This document shows positions 54,961 through 64,000 of a stretch of DNA of 64,000 nt, one piece after another (position 1 is the stretch's first letter; every line of letters begins with the position of its first letter). This DNA is from Saxidomus purpurata (taxonomy: Eukaryota; Mollusca; Bivalvia; Venerida; Veneridae): NCBI GenBank assembly GCA_022818135.1, contig JAFMSR010000016.1, forward strand, positions 11,772,177 to 11,836,176, given 5' to 3'. Below the pieces are notes generated by a model. The model worked only from the letters and a program-made list of their open reading frames with translations. It searched no databases and was not told the origin of the DNA. Both the position numbers and the translations under genes were made by a program.

Positions 54961-55756
54961 TGAATCAGTCTTTGTTAGGGCTATACATGTATTGACCGCT
55001 AACGGATTGACGGGCCATGGTAAGAGCGCCTCCTCGTGGTGTGGCCCGGATGTGACATAATGAAACTGATAGTAAGTAGGTCTAGTCAACACATATTGTA
55101 CTAGCTTTGATTTCTCTTTGACATAAATTCATGGTATCAAAATCAAAAACATTTAAAGGAAAAGTGTGCTTTCTATTTCAATGAAATTCATTATGTCATA
55201 ACTGAACGCTCTTCCTACCATTTTAGTACACGGCACTATATACAGTCATTTTGTTATCTCCTATAATAATACTGCATTAAGTCTTCCATGTCATAATTTT
55301 ATAAAGGATATCTAAATAGCCTACTTCCTAGTAAAATATAATGATAACAATAATGATCAACATGCGCATTGTTTTTAAACTTTTTGGAAACTTTTTTTAT
55401 TGTTTATAGTCCCGGGCGTCTGCAAAGACTCCAGTAGGCCTATGACTACCGTGCACACTAGTACCTAACAAAATTTGAAAATCTACCGTTGCGTCAGTAC
55501 CTCTCCAGAACAACCCCTCTCTACAACAAACACACTTCTGTGTTCCCAAGGATGTTGACTCTTAAGAACTATGCATGGATAGTCCATATGAAATAGGATA
55601 TTCAAGTTTACAGCGACGAGTCGCTGTGGAATTCCCATTCTTATGTGCCTACTGTTCACTAAATTTATCTACGTTTGAAGCATCTACGCTCTGTCTCTGA
55701 CCAGGATTTAATTTTATAGCCTTTTGATTACAATTCTGCAAAACACCTATATTTAA

Positions 55757-56024
55757 AGTGACATTATGTGCATCATACGGCAGAAAAAGTGTCAAGCGTA
55801 TATCGGCAGGCAATCGATAAGTTTTGGGGATTAGGAGTTTACGGAAACAACTACGGTTCGGTAATATCCGTAAATAACGGTCAGGGTCATAAATCATGAC
55901 ATCGGGAAATGCTAAGGGAGAATTGAACTGACGCGTAACTTTTGTGAAAATCTTATGTTTTAATTTTTATCATTTCTACCAGAAGATAAAAGAAAATTCA
56001 GCATTATCATTCACATTACTTGCA

Positions 56025-56067
<43 letters not shown>

Positions 56068-58003
56068 TTTTAACTACTGAGCACTATTTCATTACAGTCA
56101 CATCATCAGTCATAAAAATAGTCAAAAAATAATCCAAAAGCTACAAAATTCGTGAATTTTGACATAATAATGAGAATGATTCTAGTGTGCACTTGATTTT
56201 CATAATCGGCTAACCCTTTACACGTGCGTAACGTTTGCTCGTGAGAATGTTTCAAATTTAGACCGTTATTTTCAAGTACAGACGCACACGGCAAGTCTGT
56301 TGCAAAAGGTGGTGTGCTTTAAAACGTAAATAGATGGACCTCATGTCCCCGGTAAATAGTACGTCAACTGTTTTATTTTGCGATCTTAAATTCCTAATCA
56401 GTGATATTCCTGATCTGATAAAGACTGACATTTCATTTCGGTAGGCTTTTTAATTTGAGAAATAGAACACTTTCCTTTCAGAATATCAAATAGATTTTAC
56501 ATACTCTAGTAAACGCTTGATGTTGAATGCCTTAAGAAGTATGTGATTTTTCATCACATGGCTTGAAAATATAATAACATTTTAGAAGAAATAAGGATTT
56601 ATTGTAGGAAAAAAACTTTTCCATTTCTGCAGTGAATAATACCTGTTACATATTACAGATTTTGTCATTTAATACTCTGCACACAGATCAAACATTGCGT
56701 GTTTCTTCTTTCTTCTCTTTTTGTTAATGTAATAATCAGCTTATTTCTTCAGGAAGAAATGAAAGACAAAAAGATACGAGTAATAAGACTACCTGGTTTT
56801 GACCTGTGTATTATGAAAACTAGCTTTGGTCTGGAAGAAACTCTATGTTGACACCTATAAAATGAAGCCAATTTTAGCGGAGCGAATTCTTGCCGTTCAC
56901 TCGAGACAAAGAGAAAGTAAAACAAAATATAAAGTACCCGTGCAAGTGTTTCGAAATAATTTTTATGAACAAAAGACTGAAGATTCTAACCCAGTTTGCA
57001 TTTTAATGTAAAACAAAACCCAAATACAACGTTTTAAAGATCATGGTAAAGTTACGTAAGTCCGGCCATAAAACTTATCGATGGCCTGAAGCAGTTAGAT
57101 CAATCATTCGGAAAGTTCGGCCAGCATTACGGAAGCAACCGAGCTCCGATCGAAAAATTAAATTATATACCTGTTAAACAAAACCTTAAAAAAAGACCAT
57201 TCTATTCTTTCTTTATTTTTATATAAAATATATCACTTAAATGGAGAATGATGTTTTATTCAATCCCGTTTGTGATTCTAAAATAAGTGTTATAGTTTTT
57301 GAACAAATTGAAGATAAGCTGCAAAATTTTCACTTAAAATTGTGACATTTTGGGCGTTTTACTATATATTATATAGTAAAACGACGGGTAGAGTTTTTAA
57401 GTTAAAAAAAGACCAAACAAAAAAGTCTCAGAAAAATAAAAAAATATTCATTAAAAGGGGGAAATGTTATATTTTATCATCCCGTTTGTGATTTTAAAAT
57501 AACTTTATAAGTTAAAATGTTATCGCGAGATAATGACAGCGCTCCTATACAAACCTATAGTAAATTTGTGGCGTGTATTGGCCCTGGCTGTGACACTTTT
57601 TCTGCCACATGCTTACTGCACATAGTGTATTTTTGGTGACAGTTTTATAAAAGCAATTTTTGGTTAAATGTGTTAAATTAATGATTATGCCGCATTAGTA
57701 TTTGAAGTTGGTGCTTTAGATATAAAAAAATCGGACTGATGAAATGATAGTTGATTGTATCGTTGTTGATGTTGGCAGAGATTTCGGCAGTGGAAGGGAA
57801 GCAACTCCTGCATGCACTTGTTCTTTTCTTAAATTGACTCTCCCAGTCAAATAAGAAAATCAATATTTGGAAAGTTATTATTTCATACTGGTAGCGTGAA
57901 GAGTTTGGTGTATTGGGTTAAAAGCTATTATTTCATCTACGCTTTTGTACACACACCATATTCAGCTGGATTTTTACTTGAAAAAAATGCGCATAATGTC
58001 ACT
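55757..58003. mobile_element. 2.25-kb TTAA transposon nested in a piggyBac-like MITE
   Basis: Ends AGTGACATTATGTGCAT and ATGCGCATAATGTCACT are inverted repeats inside TTAA at 55753-55756 and 58004-58007. The flanks (ATTCTGCAAAACACC on the left, AGAAATAGACTAGCCCAAATT on the right) join without a gap in the unoccupied copy at 19862-19905. The right 400 bp is an inverted copy of the 8743-9170 MITE. No transposase frame is visible, so it is non-autonomous or composite. Confidence 0.8.
56026..56066. repeat. (AAT)n microsatellite
   Basis: About 13 AAT triplets inside the 2.25-kb TTAA element. Confidence 0.85.
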
Positions 58004-58239
58004 TTAAAGAAATAGACTAGCCCAAATTGAAAGTCAGATGATCTTAATTATAAAATTCTTAGTAGAAATAAGCTGAAGTGTTACGTGCACGTTACAAAAC
58101 CGGTACGGGTAGCCATCGAACGGTCTTACCGGACAGAGTGCTTATGCCCTGAGAAAGCGAACAGTTTATCAACAATGGAACACTCCATTAGAGGCTAGAC
58201 TCTAGTGATACATGGAGATCGGACAGTCCTCTGCTTGCA

Positions 58240-58450
58240 ATGGTGCCCGCGCAGAATTTTATAAGTCTCGAGAAAACTGATACAGTGCCCGCTCAGAATT
58301 TGACAAATCTGGAGAAAACTGATACAGTGCCTCCACAGAGTTTGAGAAGTCTTGAAAAAACTGATTCAATGACTGCGCAGATTTTGATAAGTCTGGAGGA
58401 CTGCAGAGATTTTGATAAGTCTGGAGAAAACTGAATAATACCAGCGCAGA
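58240..58450 (+). repeat. About 42-bp degenerate minisatellite, 5 copies
   Basis: Unit with CAGAATTT, then AAGTCTGGAGAAAACTGATA, then CAGTGCC. The 64-codon frame over it (14-residue repeat with S-L-E-K-T-D) comes from the multiple-of-three period. The sequence is unrelated to the 42-bp satellite at 1-6 kb. Confidence 0.78.
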
Positions 58451-58499
58451 GCTTGATTAAAAGTAGGCCAGGATTACAAAAGACAATACAGTATTCCTT

Positions 58500-59300
58500 T
58501 ATATCATCTTTAAAACAACTTTATTAATTATAACATTCAACTTCAGCATTTAACAGTATTCGTTTATATAAAACTATTATATATGTTACAAACTGTACAG
58601 TAATTTATATATACATCTTTTTAACAATAACAATGTTAACACTGATACAGATAGTTTTGCAAACTTAAAATTACACTCAATACAAACAAAATTAACATAT
58701 TCAAAAACAAAATTACCCCTGGACTATGCTTAAACACAAAACGATATTTTCTTAACTGTACATCAGTTCTGTCACAAAGAACTCACAACTTTGGTTCAAG
58801 GTATATTCGGTATTGCACAAAATTGAACATTTACTTCGCAGAACACATACTTGCATCAACGAAAAACAATTTTAACAGACACGGAATGGCTTTAACACGA
58901 CTCCATTTGTAACAGACGACATGCAGAAGCCAACTTTATATTTAGAAGAACAATAGACTACATTGTCCAATGAGTCACTACAGGGTACTATATATAAACA
59001 ATTCACACTATTCTGAATCGAATGAATGTCACACATATACATGTAAAACAATAACACTTGCAAAATTTCCTCATATCATATTCAAGTAAAACTTGAAAAA
59101 AAAGTTGCATTACATTAAACATGCACATGGTTAGTTATCACATTTTCACACTCTTCAAGGAATTCAGGATTCTCTTTCACTAACGGACAGACTCCTCACA
59201 GCGATCTGATTGGATGAGCTTCTGTAGTTGTAAGGAGATGTAACCGCTGTGAAGAGTTTGAATCACAGACATCTGGCGGGACGGAGGTCATTGCTCACTG
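58500..59300 (-). other. Tetraspanin last exon: stop codon and 3' UTR
   Basis: Acceptor CTGTATTTCAG at 59301-59311, then TGA at once. The rest is AT-rich 3' UTR down to the poly(A) signal. Confidence 0.55.
58520..58525 (-). promoter_or_regulatory. Candidate poly(A) signal of the tetraspanin gene
   Basis: AATAAA on the minus strand, about 780 bp after the predicted stop codon. Confidence 0.42.
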
Positions 59301-62300
59301 AAATACAGTAAATAAAAACAGTTTACTTTGCTGTAAGCGATGTCGCTGTACGACACAGGTTTGGAACCTAGCTACTGCCATGGGTACTAAATTTTCTTTT
59401 CACAAGTAGCTGGATCTATGACAGGAAATTCCACAGCACCCATGCCGTCATATCAGACCGACACAAACCAGGATCCGTGTATATGTAATATACGGACCCT
59501 ACATACAAACTCGGGACGGATGCAAACTTGGTATTAACTCGTTAACCGTAACTATAAATTACATATAATGCATGAAACATCATAGTGCGAAATTCACAAT
59601 ATGCCCAGTACTTCCAACTAAATAATTCTCGGCTTCGCACATACGGGTACTGATAAATGATTTTCATTCGGGAAAGATGATTCCTTAGTTTTCATCGTTG
59701 GTCTCTATACATCTTGAATTTAATTTTAAAATGTACAAAATCCAAGAAGACGACCGCCTACCATTAGCTTATAATTAAAGAATTAAATTTGAAATAATTC
59801 TATGTTGTTAAATACAATGTACTTTTTGTTTCAAACTTAAATACAATGTACTTTTTGTTTCGTTTGAACTAAATTTTAACTTGAATACGAGTCTACGGTA
59901 AAGGTCAAGCATATGATAACAAGATATTGAGGCGGATAACGATAATGGGGATACAATGTTACAATAGACTTACCATTTTAAAATTGTTTAGATAGGACTC
60001 ACCGATTTTTCCTCAGTTCTCGCCACAGCGATGGCGAACAGAATAAACGCAATCTAAAAATAGACACAATGTTTCAGATAATCTCGTCTCTAATTAACCT
60101 AATAAAGCACGCGACAAGTTGTAAGTCTGTTATTTTTGTAAAACTTTTAAAACGCAAATGATTTTCTGGGGACAAAAGTCTGACGGAAACAAATCTTGCA
60201 AAAGTAAGATTTCTGTAATATACATTTCTTTACTTTTACATTTTTTGTCTGTCTGAGAAGGCCTACATGATATATTTATGTGCAGTAAAAATAGTATAGA
60301 CCTAGTGTCATTACATACAAAGAAATCAAAGTAATTGCAGTAAAAGGAGGTAACTGACCTGGAAAATGCCCAGGGCTACAAGAATAGGAACCATCAATGT
60401 AGTGTTGGCCAGGGACAAATCCCACAACGTCTTGTAGCAACCCTGTATTATGGAACAAATAAAAACTTGCATATTTAATTAATCTATTTCTGTTTTAATA
60501 TACAATGGATCATTAATGGATCATTAATAAAAGTGTGAAACATTCAGAATCTATGTGTATTCAGTTAATTATATGTTATTTCTTAGATTTTCACGTTATA
60601 TATCATTTGGCAATGCTATTTCTAACAAAAGTGCAAGTGAGACTTTCGCTAGCGATAGCAAAAACCTAAATACAAAGTAAGCCTAACATAGTTTACCCAA
60701 CCTGTATTTTATTTTATAGATACCCACCTCCAAGCACACACACGCACAAAAGCTCACCGCGTACCTTACACCAAGAAAACATAAAACGCTTATTAAGTAC
60801 AACTAATGAACGACTTATTGCTGTTTTTACAGCTACTAAAACTGACCGCCTGTCACCAAGCCAAAGTTGACTTTGTAGTGTGCTTGCGCCGCCTGTCAGT
60901 TCAAACGATAACTTACCGTCATCCCGTTATTCGTTGCATCATTATAACTTGTTGCACAGGTGAAATGTGAATGGTCTTTTCCCGTCGGTAATGTTTTACA
61001 GCACGCTACAGGCGTTACGAGGCTGATGTCATGTCCGTTGATATGTAACGTTTTATTCCAAGACGTGGCACCCACAAAGTCATGGTAACTTTCAACTCCA
61101 CAGCATTTGAACTGGATGTACACAAAAACAATTGTCAGGTCCATTTACTTGTTAGATTTTTTTACTAACTACATATTTTTCTTAATTGTAATGGTATGGA
61201 AAACAATGTTTTTATTGAAAGTCTTGTAAATTGCTAAAAAAGCAACACCTCGCTTTTAGATAAATAAATATATGATTCTAATATCAATGATTTAAATTTT
61301 CGCTTCTTTTTCGCGAAACTCCCACTTCGCTAATCTTAAAATCTCGAGATAGATTCTTTTTACATATATTTACTATTAGAGAATTCACTTTTCGCGATTT
61401 TAAAATTCGCAAATAAGCCTGTCTGCTGACAAATCGCGAAACTTTCGTCACTTGGAAATTACCCAATTTTTAAACAGTACATGTACTTAAATTTCTTAAC
61501 CATTGTGTATTTACGAAACAAATCTATTTTTCCGTAAATAAAACCAAATTTCTTTGACATCAAACTAACGTTTTCTAGAGCAATATTTTTGTAATAAGTT
61601 TGCATATTTCAACTTAACATAACTTTGTCCACTTCAGAAAAAACATTTTACATATCGCTTGTCAGTGCTTGTACCTACAGGGGACTTAAGGTAAAATAAA
61701 TCAAATTATTTATATGTGTTCTACACCTACCTGAATCATTATAATATTCCAGGCTAGAGAATATACTTCTGCCGATGCAATACCCTTGTATTCGGACAAA
61801 GAACCTTTCAACTGGTCTGTGACCTAGATGGAAAAGTAGAATTGAAGTTAAGTAAAAGCAGATCATGATTGGTTCGCTATTGTACACTTATACAAACAGC
61901 ACTCTGCTTTTAAGCAGTTTTATAAAACAGCGACGATTAAAACACCACCATTCAGTGAGGATAGTGTGGCAGTAACGCAGTAGTAGAGTCCAATATCATT
62001 GTGCAAGCTCATTTAATAATACATGTACAAGGATTAACACTTTTCTTGGGAACATGATCTTCCTTTTAGTGCAATAGTTGTTAACTTTTGTGTAAGAATA
62101 AACCCAGTTCGTCACAAGATCTTTGTTTTTATTTCAAAAACTGTGTTTGCTTTTATGTCAGCTTTGCCTTTATGTCGAGAACTATGTTTGTTTTTTTTTG
62201 TCCAGAACTATGTTTTTATGTCAAGAACTTTGTTTGTTTTTATGTCAAGAACTACGCTTGGTTTTTATGGCGTGAACTACACATGTATGTTGTTTTTAAT

Positions 62301-62639
62301 GTCAAGAACTATGTTTGTTTTTATGTCAAGACATATGTTTGTTTTATGTTAAGAACTGTGTTTGTTTTAATGTCAAGAACTATGTTTTCATATCAGGAAC
62401 AATGTTTTTATGTCACGAACTTTGTATCATTTATTGCCAATTGCAAAATACCAACTATCCTAGGCGCCTTTTATAGCAAACCGAATTTATATTCAATTGC
62501 GAATGGACAAGTTTGTTTAATTTGTGTTCATCAGAATCTAAGGGATCAGTGTTATAAAACTTACCAGGGAAGGTTTGCCGTAAAGCAGTCCGATTGCCAC
62601 CATCTCACCAACAAAGAATACAATTAAAACAATGGCATA
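59298..62639 (-). CDS. Tetraspanin, 3' part of gene (TM3, large loop, TM4)
   Basis: Minus-strand exons 62639-62565, 61823-61731, 61111-60917, 60442-60359 and 60053-60003, all phase 0, then a last exon whose first codon is TGA (59300-59298). They give about 166 residues: TM3 with its polar Glu, the large extracellular loop with C-C-G, a second C-C pair, a single Cys and a final G-C, then TM4 and the short tail A-R-T-E-E-K-S. Six loop cysteines is a standard tetraspanin pattern. Tetraspanins organise membrane microdomains. TM1, the small loop and TM2 are missing, most likely upstream beyond 64000. The subfamily is not resolved. Confidence 0.88.
60003..60053 (-). CDS. Tetraspanin exon, end of TM4 and tail
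   Basis: 17 codons, I-A-F-I-L-F-A-I-A-V-A-R-T-E-E-K-S. Acceptor CTATTTTTAG, donor GTGAGT. If this donor is not used, the frame ends three codons later. Confidence 0.83.
60359..60442 (-). CDS. Tetraspanin exon, last loop Cys and start of TM4
   Basis: 28 codons, G-C-Y-K-T-L-W-D-L to V-P-I-L-V-A-L-G-I-F-Q. Donor GTCAGT. Confidence 0.87.
60917..61111 (-). CDS. Tetraspanin exon, C-C-G loop core
   Basis: 65 codons, F-K-C-C-G-V-E-S-Y-H-D-F to N-N-G-M-T, with two N-glycosylation-like sites (N-K-T and N-G-M-T is not one; only N-K-T fits N-x-S/T). Acceptor GTACATCCAG, donor GTAAGT. Confidence 0.9.
61278..61478 (-). mobile_element. TACTGTA-family MITE, copy 7
   Basis: Minus orientation in a tetraspanin intron: TTTAAATTTTCGCTTC, CGCGAAACTCCCACTTCGCTA, then GGAAATTACCCAATTTTTAA. 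Best-preserved GCG palindromes of the family. Confidence 0.66.
61731..61823 (-). CDS. Tetraspanin exon, start of the large extracellular loop
   Basis: 31 codons, V-T-D-Q-L-K-G-S-L-S-E-Y to W-N-I-I-M-I-Q, the helix that leads into C-C-G. Donor GTAGGT. Confidence 0.85.
62110..62420 (+). repeat. Degenerate T-rich minisatellite (about 24-27 bp)
   Basis: Repeats of TTTTTATGTCAAGAACTATG with scattered changes, some 12 copies. The 179-codon frame here is a by-product. Confidence 0.78.
62565..62639 (-). CDS. Tetraspanin exon, TM3
   Basis: 25 codons, Y-A-I-V-L-I-V-F-F-V-G-E-M-V-A-I, ending G-K-P-S-L. Acceptor TTCTTTTTCAG, donor GTAAGT-like (GTAAG). Confidence 0.84.
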
Positions 62640-64000
62640 CTGAAAAAGAAGCGATATTTAAATTTGATTATACTTCACAGCTTACACCTAATATATGTAG
62701 GGTCTAGAACTTGACACTATTACACATTGCAAAAGAAATGTCAATGAAATTAAACATTGCACTGCTGTATTGATTAGCATCTAACTTTGCAGGATTGTTT
62801 ATAAAGTAACATTGCATAACAAGAGGGTAATGAAGGCTCTAATTAGCTCACGTGCATTCTTTGATAGCTCCTTGACACATTCAACCTTACTGGAATGTCA
62901 TATTTTCATAGACAAAACTTGTACAATGTCACTTTTAAGGATCAGTGCCAATCATAATATGAACAGTTCTTTTTTGTGAAGAGGGTGACACAGCAATAAT
63001 GTCTATGAAAATATTTCAAATCTCACCAATGGTTTCTGTCTTTTAAACTCGACAACATGATACATTAAAGAAAAACTAGTCAAACCCCTTGGCGGCCGTG
63101 TTTGTTTTCTGATGAATCAAGATTGTTTAAATAATGTAGCGTTGCAGGGTTTCACAGGCATTATTTGATAATGTGACCAACGCTTTCAGAGTAGAATCCT
63201 TAAGTTTTCCACATAGCCATATAAGGGAGGGTGACCTAAGGCATGCTATTGTAAAATATTTTTAAAGCCAGCCGATGGTCTGTCAGGAGTATGTTCAAAG
63301 TTTTTTATGTATGCTTAAAAAAAATGTAGTCGTGTAACTGAAAAGAATGCGTTCGCATGACTTTTTTTAGCTATATTTTTATATAATTATTTATGAACTC
63401 TGTCAAGTAAAACTGTTTATAAAGTATGTTTTCTCTGCAAACCTGGCATGTTTTTCAAAATGTCCTAGCAAGTGCCCCTTTTTTACATGAAGGTTTTCTA
63501 TTTGTAGCTATTTTTGAGCAACAAATTTTGTTAGAACAGTTACATTGCAAGTCTGGTAAACTTTCACGCAGCATGTTGTTTAACAAAATATTTGGAAGAC
63601 GGACAGACGGACCGCGGACATCCAGCGAACATCAAGGTCATCACAAGAACTCCTGATGTGTTCAGCTGAGCTCAAATAAATGAAATAAACAATGTTACAT
63701 CATTTTTTCTTGCCTGTGGGAAATACTTTCAAAATAATATTAAACAACTGATTATTTGTTTTAAATTATCAACAACCCGTGAGCATTGTTAATTAAAAAA
63801 AGCTCTGGCATTCGTCAACATATTCTTAAAGGTAGAGTCACGCAAAACTTTATGACGCATAAACCCCTAGGCAAAAAGTCGCTTCGAACAATAACACAAT
63901 TAACATTCGAAAATTAAAAAGAAATTAAACATTACAATTTTTCAATTATATCGTGAATATTACTATAGTTTTTGTGATAAATGCCCATTTATATGATAAT
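62640..64000. other. Non-coding stretch at the right edge
   Basis: Presumed tetraspanin intron. I looked on the minus strand for TM1/TM2-like exons and saw none. A repeat-like end with GACGGACAGACGGACCGCGG lies at about 63599-63618. Confidence 0.4.

Noticed and set aside
54547..54963. 138-codon plus-strand ORF
   Set aside because: It lies antisense to the SWIM-domain pseudogene, whose conserved motifs read on the minus strand.
62088..62627. 179-codon plus-strand ORF
   Set aside because: It is made of a degenerate T-rich minisatellite and overlaps the tetraspanin TM3 exon on the other strand.

Overview
The window is animal nuclear DNA: AT-rich, with GT-AG introns, a Pol III tRNA gene, tRNA-derived SINEs, LINE remnants and many short DNA transposons. 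The gene content and repeat style (for example the repeat beginning AGCTCGACTTTT at 35519, and TTAA-flanked MITEs) suggest a marine bivalve mollusc. The taxon is inference; no species marker is visible.

Layout. 1-7265 is a tandem-repeat block: diverged copies on the left, about 115 copies of a 42-bp unit (956-5805), then about 15 copies of a related 56-bp unit (5806-6710), broken by a 5'-truncated LINE 3' end. 7266-12500 holds a possible broken gene, a TTAA-flanked MITE, a tRNA-Val(CAC) gene and foldback repeats. 12581-14682 (minus) is a complete three-exon gene resembling CFAP68 (C11orf1), a small ciliary protein. 14700-26080 has no recognised coding exon; it holds SINEs, a piggyBac-like MITE and a 1.1-kb hAT element, and probably the unseen 5' non-coding exon(s) of the next gene.

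26087-49052 (plus) is the whole coding region of capicua (cic), the HMG-box transcriptional repressor. I placed 24 coding exons; all junctions are GT-AG and phase-consistent, and the exons sum to 7425 nt, 2474 codons plus stop, close to the long vertebrate isoform. It has the N-terminal Tudor-like/DUF4819 region, the cysteine-containing CIC motif, the HMG box split over two exons, Gln/Pro-rich middle exons, the C1 motif and the conserved C-terminus. Its introns carry two SINEs, an 8-bp-TSD hAT MITE, several mariner-like MITEs, at least five members of a TACTGTA-ended family, and a 43-bp minisatellite that looks like twelve tandem splice acceptors. The 3' UTR may run to about 51.2 or 52.9 kb.

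53360-58500 is repeat-rich: a molluscan-type repeat, a decayed SWIM-domain (MULE/ZSWIM-like) pseudogene on the minus strand, and a 2.25-kb TTAA transposon inserted inside a copy of another MITE; a second copy at 19.8 kb shows the empty site. 58500-62639 (minus) is the 3' part of a tetraspanin gene (TM3, large extracellular loop, TM4); its TM1/TM2 exons are probably beyond the window. The three genes have no evident functional link.

No clearly new biological system was found. The observations most worth following are the origin of the 42-bp satellite by a 14-bp deletion from a 56-bp ancestor, the empty/filled-site transposon pair, and the decoy-acceptor minisatellite in a cic intron.
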